Shown: piece after piece, positions 1 to 6,342 of the stretch
Layout of the letters: every line of letters begins with the position of its first letter
Numbering within the stretch: the first letter of the stretch is position 1
From: a bacterium
GTDB lineage: Bacteria > Vulcanimicrobiota > CADAWZ01
Direction of reading: 5' to 3'
Assembly: GCA_024409025.1 (NCBI GenBank)
Contig: JAKSUM010000047.1
Span: forward strand, 1 to 8,140
DNA length: 8,140 bases
Translations under genes and position numbers: made by a program
The notes under the pieces: model-generated
The model's database searches: none
What the model was told of the DNA's origin: nothing
What the model saw: only the letters and a program-made list of their open reading frames with translations

Positions 1-1
1 A

Positions 2-157
2 ATCGCAAATCTCGGGAAAAATCCTTTTACAGTAAAAAAGGGCGACAGAATAGCACAGGCAGTAATAGCAAGATCATACAGGGCTGAATTTGAGGAGACG
101 CAATCGCTCTCAACAAGCATAAGAGCATCCAGAGGATTCGGAAGCACAGGAATCTGA
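2..157 (+). CDS. dut: dUTP diphosphatase (dUTPase), C-terminal 51 residues, 5' end outside window
   Basis: dUTPase hydrolyses dUTP to dUMP and pyrophosphate, keeping uracil out of DNA and supplying dUMP for thymidylate synthesis in the cytosol. The visible 51 residues carry KKGDRIAQAVIA, which matches conserved motif IV of trimeric dUTPases, and end with RASRGFGSTGI, which matches the flexible, substrate-closing motif V (usual form RGxGGFGSTG). The usual RGxGG is RASRG here, a mild divergence, while the FGSTG core is intact. The TGA falls one residue after the motif, where bacterial dUTPases normally end, so this is the natural C-terminus. The N-terminal part, with the catalytic Asp, lies to the left of the window. 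The gene precedes the LCP gene on the same strand with a 74-base gap and no visible terminator. Confidence 0.9.
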   Translation: MANLGKNPFTVKKGDRIAQAVIARSYRAEFEETQSLSTSIRASRGFGSTGI

Positions 158-170
158 CAAAAAACAGGGA

Positions 171-177
171 AAAGGAG
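171..177 (+). promoter_or_regulatory. Orphan Shine-Dalgarno-like AAAGGAG in the dut-LCP gap
   Basis: AAAGGAG is a strong ribosome-binding sequence, but no ATG, GTG or TTG in any frame lies at normal spacing after it. The nearest ATG (218) opens only a four-codon frame (MGRH) whose TAA overlaps the LCP ATG at 232. An ATA at 190, in frame with LCP, sits 12 bases downstream and could be a rare start. The ATG at 232 itself has no good Shine-Dalgarno. The sequence match is clear; its use is uncertain. Confidence 0.35.
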
Positions 178-231
178 TCTTTTCAAAGAATATCTGCATT
201 TTGCAAATATATTAGACATGGGTCGCCATTA

Positions 232-1896
232 ATGAAATCAAATTCAAAAAACAATAAATTTAATTGGAAGAGGCTTCTCGCAGTACTGTTCATATCCCTG
301 TTCGCAGGAGCCGCCGTATTTGTGGCGGCAGGAGCATATATATACAGCATAACTCCGCAAGGCAAGACATCCGGACTGTATGACAGCATCAAATTTATAA
401 TGAAGCCTGGAGAGACCGCCTTTAAAGGCAAGAAAACACTGAACATACTCTGTGTAGGACTCGATCACAACTATACGGATCAGGGAATACTTTATACAAA
501 AGGCGCAAGAACAGACACGATATTCGTAATATCAATAGACAGCGAGGCAAAGCATATAAACATGCTATCCGTTCCAAGAGACACATGGATAGAAATCCCA
601 GGATACGGATACAGCAAAATAAACAGTGCCTATTCCATAGGCGGCATGGACCTTGCGAAAAAGACAATATCAAAATTTCTCGGAATAAGCCTTGACAATT
701 ACATAATAATAAGAATAAAGGCAGCAAATGAAATTGTAGACGCATTGGGCGGTCTTGAAATAGATGTCCCCAAAGATATGAATTATGACGATAACTGGGG
801 AAACCTGCATATACATCTGAAGCAAGGCGTGCAAAAACTAAATGGAGCTGAAGCTGCAGGATTTGCCAGATTCAGGCATGACGAGGAAGGCGACTGGGGA
901 AGAATGAAAAGGCAGCAGCAGGTAATAAATGCCCTTCTCAAAGAACTGAAAAAGCCTGAAAACCTGCTTAAAATAGACAAGCTCATAAAGATAGCCCATG
1001 ACAACATAGAGACAGACATGGATCCGGCAGAAATGCTTGACATATGCAGGCTGTACAAGGATTTTGACAGAAATGCCATGAGGACAGGAATAGTAAGAGG
1101 CTCTGACGCCATGTCTGATGACGGTCAGGCAATAATCATTCCGGACAATCAGGAAAAAATCAAGCTCGTAAAGAGCCTTCTGCTTCGCGATGAATCGATG
1201 GAAAACACCTGCAGGCTTTCAATACTAAATGGAAGCAGGACAGAAGGTCTGGCATCAGAACTTGCCATGTTCTTTGAGGATAAGGGCTATACGGTAGATA
1301 ACATAGCCGATGCAGACAGCTATGACTATGAGGATTCCGTAATAATACCGCATACTCAGAATGCACAATCAGCCAAGCAGCTTGCAAACGTGCTGGGCTA
1401 TGTTACAATGAAGCCAAAGGAAGAAGCGGCAGGACAGGAAGAATACACCATAATAATAGGGAACAAATGGCTTAAATGGAAAGAAGAGCATCCTGAAATA
1501 TTTAAAACAGAGCCGGAGCATTATGAACCGGCCCAGACATATCCCGGAGTAAGCAGCTATCCTTATGAAGAGCCTAAAGCAAACCATGGATATTCATACG
1601 ACGATCCCCCTCAGGATACAGTCAGACAGAATGAAATTCAGGAGCAGCCGGCAGCCCAGCAGCCAGATCCAGCACCCGCAGGTCAGGAAAAAGAGCCTGA
1701 GAGGGTTTCCGAAACGCCTAAAATAAATACAGTGGAAATCCCTCATGAGGAATCAACCCCTGCTCCGGCAATAACACCTCCTCCGCCTCCAGAGCCTGAG
1801 ATTCAGGAAGCTCCACCAACAGAAGTCCCAACTCCTCAGCCAGATCCTCCCTCAGAGCCGGTGCCTCTGAATGAAGGAATGGAGGTCTCTGAATAA
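232..1896 (+). CDS. LytR-CpsA-Psr (LCP) family wall glycopolymer ligase with LytR_C domain and Pro-rich tail
   Basis: LCP enzymes transfer lipid-linked glycopolymers (teichoic acids, capsule, arabinogalactan) onto peptidoglycan, acting outside the membrane. The 554-residue product has a basic N-terminus, one membrane segment (about 14-38) and an LCP domain (about 70-240). Family signatures visible are ARTDT (92-96; R93, D95), SVPRDT (113-118; R116, D117) and ARFRHDEEGDWGRMKRQQQ (212-230; R213, R215, R224, R227). These Arg/Asp residues bind the polyprenyl pyrophosphate and metal in characterised members. Residues about 327-410 (starting CRLSILNGS) match the LytR_C domain. The last ~125 residues are rich in Pro, Glu and Gln and probably disordered or wall-spanning. 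ATG 232 is the only standard in-frame start near the domain, but its ribosome-binding site is weak and the frame stays open back to at least 151. The stop overlaps the methyltransferase start. The polymer substrate cannot be told. Confidence 0.92.
   Translation: MKSNSKNNKFNWKRLLAVLFISLFAGAAVFVAAGAYIYSITPQGKTSGLYDSIKFIMKPGETAFKGKKTLNILCVGLDHNYTDQGILYTKGARTDTIFVISIDSEAKHINMLSVPRDTWIEIPGYGYSKINSAYSIGGMDLAKKTISKFLGISLDNYIIIRIKAANEIVDALGGLEIDVPKDMNYDDNWGNLHIHLKQGVQKLNGAEAAGFARFRHDEEGDWGRMKRQQQVINALLKELKKPENLLKIDKLIKIAHDNIETDMDPAEMLDICRLYKDFDRNAMRTGIVRGSDAMSDDGQAIIIPDNQEKIKLVKSLLLRDESMENTCRLSILNGSRTEGLASELAMFFEDKGYTVDNIADADSYDYEDSVIIPHTQNAQSAKQLANVLGYVTMKPKEEAAGQEEYTIIIGNKWLKWKEEHPEIFKTEPEHYEPAQTYPGVSSYPYEEPKANHGYSYDDPPQDTVRQNEIQEQPAAQQPDPAPAGQEKEPERVSETPKINTVEIPHEESTPAPAITPPPPPEPEIQEAPPTEVPTPQPDPPSEPVPLNEGMEVSE
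1881..1886 (+). promoter_or_regulatory. Shine-Dalgarno GGAGGT for the coupled methyltransferase
   Basis: GGAGGT lies inside the last LCP codons, 9 bases before the ATG at 1896. That ATG shares its A with the LCP stop codon (TAATG, 1894-1898). This fixes the methyltransferase start and points to translational coupling. Confidence 0.8.
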
Positions 1897-2675
1897 TGCT
1901 TCCATCAAGAGACAATACCGGCTGGGGAAAAGGCACATACAGCGAAAAATCATATATAAGGCAGAGAGCATCCGAATATGAACGTCTTGTAAAAGAAGGC
2001 TCATTCATAGCATCAATGATTTCAGATTCCTATGAAAAGACGGCAATAGATCTTGGCTGCGGAATAGGCGGCCATATATGCGGTCTCGCAGAAAACGGTT
2101 TCAGGGCAATAGGAATAGATATAAACGAGCAGATACTGAAGGAGGCAAGAGAAAGAATTGTCTTAAGGAATTTATCTGCAGGGTTCATATGCTCAGATTT
2201 TTATTCATCCAGTCCCGAAGGGCAATTTGACTGCGCAATGATGCTCGGGGGTACATTCGGACTTGGAGACGACAGGGAAAACTTCAATCTTATAAGTTCA
2301 ATTTCGGAAATCATTCCGGCAGGAGGCAGAATAGTAATAGGCTCGGATAACAGAGAATATATAGTGGCTTCTGCAGAATACAGCCGAGGCGGGCAGAAAA
2401 AGTGGATAAAAGAGGACAGATACTATATATGCGAAGAAAGCATGTTTGATCTCCTTTCCGGAAGATATAACAGGAGAACAGAAAGAATGGATCTGTCGGA
2501 CGGCTCAAAAACCGTATCAGACTGGACATCAGTCAGGCTTTACGCCCTTTCGGAATTCCGGCAGATTGCAGCAGCGGCAGGCTTTGAAATAGAACATGTT
2601 TTCGGAAGTCTTCTAGGACATGAATATTCCGCATCATCAAAAGAAATGATTGTATTTGCAAAAAGGATAATCTGA
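1896..2675 (+). CDS. Class I SAM-dependent methyltransferase, substrate unknown
   Basis: The 259-residue cytosolic protein has a Rossmann-fold methyltransferase core. Motif I is AIDLGCGIGGH (50-60), the SAM-binding glycine loop. The acidic residue after strand 2 is D75 in GIDIN. A third element, GGTFGLGDD (118-126), lies in the place of the TSFGYF-type motif of Methyltransf_25/11-like enzymes, and PAGGRIVIG (141-149) is the usual LkPGG turn before strand 5. The C-terminal part (about 150-259) carries an inserted beta region with many charged and Tyr residues, then FRQIAAAAGFEIEHVFG (221-237), the common final segment of small-molecule methyltransferases. No membrane segment or signal peptide is seen. 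Start and expression are tied to LCP through TAATG. The acceptor (small molecule, lipid, sugar or protein) cannot be deduced. Coupling to LCP makes an envelope precursor a reasonable but unproven guess. Confidence 0.88.
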   Translation: MLPSRDNTGWGKGTYSEKSYIRQRASEYERLVKEGSFIASMISDSYEKTAIDLGCGIGGHICGLAENGFRAIGIDINEQILKEARERIVLRNLSAGFICSDFYSSSPEGQFDCAMMLGGTFGLGDDRENFNLISSISEIIPAGGRIVIGSDNREYIVASAEYSRGGQKKWIKEDRYYICEESMFDLLSGRYNRRTERMDLSDGSKTVSDWTSVRLYALSEFRQIAAAAGFEIEHVFGSLLGHEYSASSKEMIVFAKRII

Positions 2676-2702
2676 ATCAGACATAGAAGATTAAAAGCGT
2701 GA

Positions 2703-2739
2703 TTTCTCTAACAAGGATCCAATAAGAGAAAGAGAGGGA
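2703..2739 (+). promoter_or_regulatory. Small inverted repeat and Shine-Dalgarno ahead of hpf
   Basis: TTTCTCT (2703-2709) and AGAGAAA (2725-2731) are perfect 7-base complements separated by 15 bases that contain GGATCC. The hairpin ends directly against the purine-rich ribosome-binding site GAGAGGGA (2732-2739), about 8 bases before the hpf ATG at 2747. It could modulate initiation or be an operator. The stem is AT-rich and weak, and no T-tract follows, so it is not a terminator. No convincing -35/-10 pair was found in this 71-base gap. Confidence 0.35.
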
Positions 2740-2746
2740 TTTAGCT

Positions 2747-3283
2747 ATGCAGATTACAGTAAAAGGCAAAAACATCGAAGTCACGGATTCTCTCAGAGAG
2801 TATGCCGAAAAAAGACTTGAAAAGCTGACTAAGTATTCGGATGCAATCATTTCTGCAGACGTGACATTCAGCACGGAAAAGAGCAGGCATATAGCTGAAA
2901 TCAATGTCCATACGACAGGATCGGTTTTCAGAGGCGAAGAGACAACTACAGAGATGTATGCGTCAATTGACAGCGCAGTCGAAAAAATCGAAAAGCAGCT
3001 CAAGAAGCAGAAAGAAAAACTGACCAGAAAGCCTGGCAAATCCCTTGACGCAGAGACAGCAGAACCGGTAGAGGAAACAAAGCCTCTTGCAGACATAGGA
3101 CTTGACGCAGAAGTAACCGTAACAGTCCGCTCAAACGAAAAGCCCATCGGAATAAAGGACGCTATAACCGAGATGGAGTCAAAAGGATATTCATTCTTCG
3201 CTTTCATAAACGCAGAAAACGAGAGAGTTAATGTCGTCCATAAAACCCAGAAGGGCTACAACCTGATAGATATAACTGACTAA
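2747..3283 (+). CDS. hpf: Long-form ribosome hibernation promoting factor (HPF)
   Basis: Long HPF binds the 30S decoding channel and dimerises 70S ribosomes into inactive 100S particles in stationary phase or stress. The 178-residue length is right for the long form. Residues 1-95 are the S30AE/RaiA-like domain (MQITVKGKNIEVTDSLREYA, then a YASIDSAVEKIEKQLKKQK helix at 71-89). A charged linker covers about 95-120. Residues 121-176 are the C-terminal dimerisation domain, with KDAITEMESKGYSFFAFINA (137-156) and VNVVHKTQKGYNLI (161-174) matching the family pattern of an EAI-x2-ME-x2-G stretch, FF-x-F-x-NAE and NVVY...GxYGLI. The ATG at 2747 has a good ribosome-binding site. It is the last plus-strand gene before a strong terminator and follows the methyltransferase by 71 bases, so it may be co-transcribed or have its own promoter. 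Confidence 0.96.
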   Translation: MQITVKGKNIEVTDSLREYAEKRLEKLTKYSDAIISADVTFSTEKSRHIAEINVHTTGSVFRGEETTTEMYASIDSAVEKIEKQLKKQKEKLTRKPGKSLDAETAEPVEETKPLADIGLDAEVTVTVRSNEKPIGIKDAITEMESKGYSFFAFINAENERVNVVHKTQKGYNLIDITD

Positions 3284-3290
3284 ACAGAAC

Positions 3291-3324
3291 AAAAAGCCTG
3301 AAGCTTTAGCTTCAGGCTTTTTTT
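3291..3324. terminator. Bidirectional rho-independent terminator between hpf and the acyltransferase
   Basis: The left arm 3291-3304 (AAAAAGCCTGAAGC) pairs perfectly with 3309-3322 around a TTTA loop, with a GC-containing core of GCCTGAAGC. On the plus strand it ends in seven Ts (3318-3324) just after the hpf stop. On the minus strand it ends in five Ts. The right arm is also coding: the acyltransferase TGA lies at 3314-3312, so the final Lys-Lys-Ala-stop is written by the T-tract and stem. Confidence 0.93.
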
Positions 3325-4340
3325 ATTCGTGCTATAGACATAATTTTTTCAAACAGCCTTTTTTCAATATAAAGCCATAAGAAATATGATACGGCATAAG
3401 TCCCTGCCGCCATAAATACAAACGCCGTCCAAAAGACAACAGGATTTGAAAACTTTAAAAGCTTGAATACCGCAGTCGAAAAATACTCTGCAAGAGGAGC
3501 GGAATAAGTGCTACGATATACGGAATAACTTATGCTGCCCATAAGAGCAAGCAATTTTGGAAGCCTTATGCCTTCCAAAGCCTTATAAAAACATAAGAAC
3601 AGGACAAAGGAAGGAAGACAGACGGCAAAAGCCCTTTCTGTTGTCACTGAGAGCAAAATTTCAGAATACAGCACGGAAAACAGAACCAGAGACGATATTG
3701 AGAAGAAGACTCTCACTGATACGGCAGCAGGTCTTGATGCAGAAGGCCTGATCAGGCAATATGCGGCTATTCCAAGAACAAAGTCCAAAATAACGGAATC
3801 AAACCAGTAGGCCGCATAAAAATTGCCTTTCAAAACAGTCCTTGCCATTATAAAACCGGCAATGCATGCAAATGCTGAAATAATGCCCCTATACCTGCCG
3901 GAACACAGTAATGCCACGGAAAAAATCAGGCTGAAAAAAATCTCATAATTAACAGTCCATCCGACACAGACAACAGGAAATCTTACCGTCCCCTCATGTT
4001 CTATCGGCAGAAAGCAAATCGATTTCAGCAGGCTTTCACTGTCAGCAACGCTCATTACCGAAAGAGAAGGCTTCCAAAGCAGTATAAAAAAGGTAAATAC
4101 TGTCATAATCCAATAAGGAGGACCTATTCGCATTAGCCTTCGACACAGCGAAAATCCTGTGGATTTTTCAGTGGACATCATCATAAAGAATGCGCTTATT
4201 ATAAAAAACATATCGACATAAAACGGAACAGACGACTTTATTATGCCTGAATGAAGCAGTATAACCGAGAAAGCGCATATAATTCTCATAAGCTGTATTG
4301 AATCAATCAGCTTTTTTTCATTTTTTTGTCCTTCTGCCAT
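3312..4340 (-). CDS. Acyltransferase-3 family membrane O-acyltransferase
   Basis: This family transfers acyl groups, usually acetyl, to sugars of surface or exported glycans through a multipass membrane domain. The 342-residue product has about ten hydrophobic segments. The N-terminal motif LMRIICAFSVILLHSG (17-32) holds R19 and H30, the family's conserved Arg and His. FYVDMFFIISAF (40-51) and RRLMRIGPPYW (67-77) match the FVDIFFvlSGF and RRlxRixPxYW patterns. VGWTVNYEIFF (126-136) matches the W-x-L-x-x-E region. GSISYSVYRSTYSAPL (268-283) lies where the family has SYsLYLxH, but the His is Thr (T278) and the Leu is Arg (R276). I chose ATG 4340, preceded by AAGG 9 bases away, because the first residues of a longer frame (from 4403) lie inside the upstream gene and lack a ribosome-binding site. 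It overlaps the glycosyltransferase by 23 bases, indicating one operon. It ends inside the terminator stem shared with hpf. Confidence 0.9.
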   Translation of the reverse strand: MAEGQKNEKKLIDSIQLMRIICAFSVILLHSGIIKSSVPFYVDMFFIISAFFMMMSTEKSTGFSLCRRLMRIGPPYWIMTVFTFFILLWKPSLSVMSVADSESLLKSICFLPIEHEGTVRFPVVCVGWTVNYEIFFSLIFSVALLCSGRYRGIISAFACIAGFIMARTVLKGNFYAAYWFDSVILDFVLGIAAYCLIRPSASRPAAVSVRVFFSISSLVLFSVLYSEILLSVTTERAFAVCLPSFVLFLCFYKALEGIRLPKLLALMGSISYSVYRSTYSAPLAEYFSTAVFKLLKFSNPVVFWTAFVFMAAGTYAVSYFLWLYIEKRLFEKIMSIARIKKA

Positions 4341-6207
4341 TATCAACAACCTTATAAACCCTATAGTTGAGAGCTCCGGGAACAAGACACTGGACAATAA
4401 CATCCGGAGATGTCTTAATCATCATGTCAGGCGCGCTTGCCCCAACTATGACATAGTCAGGACTTATATTCAGCATAATCGGATCAGCAACGGAGGAAGC
4501 CGTATCAAGAAGGCGCCATTTAGAGGATTTGGCTTTTTCAGGATCCTGTTCTGCCGCCCATTGGACAGATATAAGCGGAATCTTTGCATCACCAAAGTAA
4601 TAATTGCCACATGCGGATCTGTACATCTCTTCAGAAGTAAACCAGTATTTCTGCTTGGAATACGTCTCAAAAACCTTTTCAGAAGCAGCAAAGCCGCTGA
4701 TGACAAGAGCCTTCGAATTTCCAATAAGGCTATTTATCTGCAATACCTGCGCTCTCAATATATCAGCATCCTTTGAAATCGTATCGCATCCGGATTTAAA
4801 GCACAAGACATTGTTTATTAAGCATACCATAACAAAAAACGAGCATACGCATATCTTAAAATCCCTTATCCTGTCTTTAAAAATCAGGAACGACATAAAA
4901 ACCATAAAAGCGAGAACAAAAATCTTTAAAAGATCAAAGACGCTGGCCTTCATCTTAAAAAATATCGGGTTAACGGATATGAACGGAGCAGACAAAGACT
5001 CTCTGAGATATGCAATATCCATAAATGCGGTATAGTTTCCTTCCGGAAATCTTACTATCCCCCACTGCATGAAGACGCAAAATACTATAGATGCTATTTT
5101 AGCGGCCTTGGAAAGTCCTGATTCCGGAACAGCAAAAAAAATCATACAGAACGGCATTATAAAATGGAACAGATACCTTATATGCGGAGTCATTGCGGAG
5201 GCAGGATAATCCTCATACATTGAAACTATGAATATGACGGCTCCAATGGCAGATACAAAGCACAGGCATACTGCGACAAAAAACTCCTGCAGCCTTTTAG
5301 GCATATTTTTAAATGAAGCTGCGGGAAAGGCAATAAAATAAATGCCGCATGCAAGCGACGCAAAAGCCATAAAATACAGAAAATATCTAAGCATAGCCCA
5401 TATCCTGCCCGTATCAAGCAGATACGAGAAATTAACCAGATATGCGGCAGAAGTCCTGTTCAGCAAAACAAGCAGAATTACAAGAGCGCCTACTCCTATC
5501 GCTGAAACAGCAACAGCCCTTTTCCTGCTTCCGGCTCCGCCATCAAAAAACATGCATACAACAACGAATATTGCAGCTCCGAGAAGAAGAGCGGCAGCAA
5601 CAGCCTTAACAAAAAAAGCCGCTATGCCCGCAATAGCCAGACATGCCAGCCATTTGCCGCTCCTGCCTTCTTCCAAATACATCCAAAGACAGAAAAAGAA
5701 CCACATGCAGACTGGATAAAGAAGCACTTCTGCAAAGACAGAGCTGACAAACGCCAAATCCGGCAGCATCAGCGAAAACGCCGCCATAAGAAATGCCCTC
5801 TCCGGAATTATACGCCTTGCAAGAAAATATGCAGGGAAGACTGCGCTGTTCATAATCACGCTGTTTATAAGCTTAAGACATGAAAATGAAAGCTGCGCAT
5901 CGGGAATAAGATTTGCGGGAGCAATGGCAAGGGGATATAAAATATGCATAAAGTGATACGGGATATTCCTCACCGCAATCTGACAGCCGGAAGCAATGCA
6001 TTTAGAAGCTTCCAAAAGTATAATTTCATCAGTAAAAAGAAATATATGGCTCTGAAACCATGAAAGGTAAAACCTGACTGCAGTTCCGAGCACAAAAAGA
6101 AGAAACACCGGATAAACAGGATGTTCCATCAGCTCCTTCAAAAACAGCCGGCATGGCGATGAGCCATGTTTTTTCTCTGGCTTAACGGCATTCTGTTTTT
6201 TTTTCAT
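4318..6207 (-). CDS. GT-C fold / PMT-like polytopic membrane glycosyltransferase (putative)
   Basis: The 629-residue protein has a Lys-rich cytosolic start, about 11-13 hydrophobic segments (about 30-480) and a soluble C-terminal domain (about 475-629) likely outside the membrane. This is the layout of GT-C enzymes (GT39/ArnT/PMT) that use polyprenyl-phosphate sugars to modify proteins, lipids or glycans. After the first membrane segment, FLFTDEIILLEASKCIASG (57-75) has an acidic pair (D60, E61) where GT-C enzymes carry the catalytic/metal-binding Asp/Glu. HIRYLFHFIMPF (342-353) resembles their RYLlp...P segment. Overall similarity to a named family is weak by eye, so the substrate is unknown. 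ATG 6207 was chosen for GGAG six bases upstream. A frame open to 6327 would add 40 hydrophobic residues but has no ribosome-binding site. The stop lies 23 bases inside the acyltransferase, so both are likely co-translated and act on the same glycan. Confidence 0.75.
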   Translation of the reverse strand: MKKKQNAVKPEKKHGSSPCRLFLKELMEHPVYPVFLLFVLGTAVRFYLSWFQSHIFLFTDEIILLEASKCIASGCQIAVRNIPYHFMHILYPLAIAPANLIPDAQLSFSCLKLINSVIMNSAVFPAYFLARRIIPERAFLMAAFSLMLPDLAFVSSVFAEVLLYPVCMWFFFCLWMYLEEGRSGKWLACLAIAGIAAFFVKAVAAALLLGAAIFVVVCMFFDGGAGSRKRAVAVSAIGVGALVILLVLLNRTSAAYLVNFSYLLDTGRIWAMLRYFLYFMAFASLACGIYFIAFPAASFKNMPKRLQEFFVAVCLCFVSAIGAVIFIVSMYEDYPASAMTPHIRYLFHFIMPFCMIFFAVPESGLSKAAKIASIVFCVFMQWGIVRFPEGNYTAFMDIAYLRESLSAPFISVNPIFFKMKASVFDLLKIFVLAFMVFMSFLIFKDRIRDFKICVCSFFVMVCLINNVLCFKSGCDTISKDADILRAQVLQINSLIGNSKALVISGFAASEKVFETYSKQKYWFTSEEMYRSACGNYYFGDAKIPLISVQWAAEQDPEKAKSSKWRLLDTASSVADPIMLNISPDYVIVGASAPDMMIKTSPDVIVQCLVPGALNYRVYKVVDNGRRTKK

Positions 6208-6342
6208 CAAAAACTCCAATAAAAAATATTCTTCACCGGAAATAACAGAGCAAACCTGCGGACATGCAAAAAGGATAAAGGCGGAAATATAAAGAAAATC
6301 AGAAATAAAAGACATAAAAAGAGCCATAAGAAGGACTTTAAG
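6208..6342. promoter_or_regulatory. Divergent intergenic region (glycosyltransferase / kinase)
   Basis: These 135 bases separate divergent starts and should hold promoters for both directions. The minus-strand gene has GGAG (6217-6214) and the kinase has AAGAAGGA (6328-6335), both well placed. A possible minus promoter is TTGCAT (6269-6264) and TTATTT (6245-6240) with an 18-base spacer. On the plus strand only a TATAAA (6288-6293) is seen, without a good -35 box. No operator palindrome stands out. Confidence 0.4.

Noticed and set aside
155..232. Alternative genetic code (TGA read as an amino acid) suggested by the open frame after dut
   Set aside because: TGA also ends the methyltransferase and acyltransferase at natural family ends, no TGA occurs inside any long gene here, and dUTPases normally stop right after FGSTG.
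2677..3207. Minus-strand open frame of 176 codons antisense to hpf
   Set aside because: It lies wholly over a clear long HPF gene with a proper start site. The translation is low-complexity Ser/Val/Phe-rich with no family match.
4341..4403. A 21-residue N-terminal extension of the acyltransferase from ATG 4403
   Set aside because: The extension overlaps the end of the glycosyltransferase gene, lacks a ribosome-binding site, and the family's N-terminus aligns well with the start at 4340.
4604..5719. Plus-strand open frames (143 and 125 codons) opposite the glycosyltransferase
   Set aside because: They are complements of membrane-protein codons, with no ribosome-binding site and no recognisable domains.
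6208..6327. A 40-residue N-terminal extension of the glycosyltransferase starting at ATG 6327
   Set aside because: There is no Shine-Dalgarno before 6327, while ATG 6207 has GGAG at six bases. The extension would also overlap the promoter region and the kinase ribosome-binding site.
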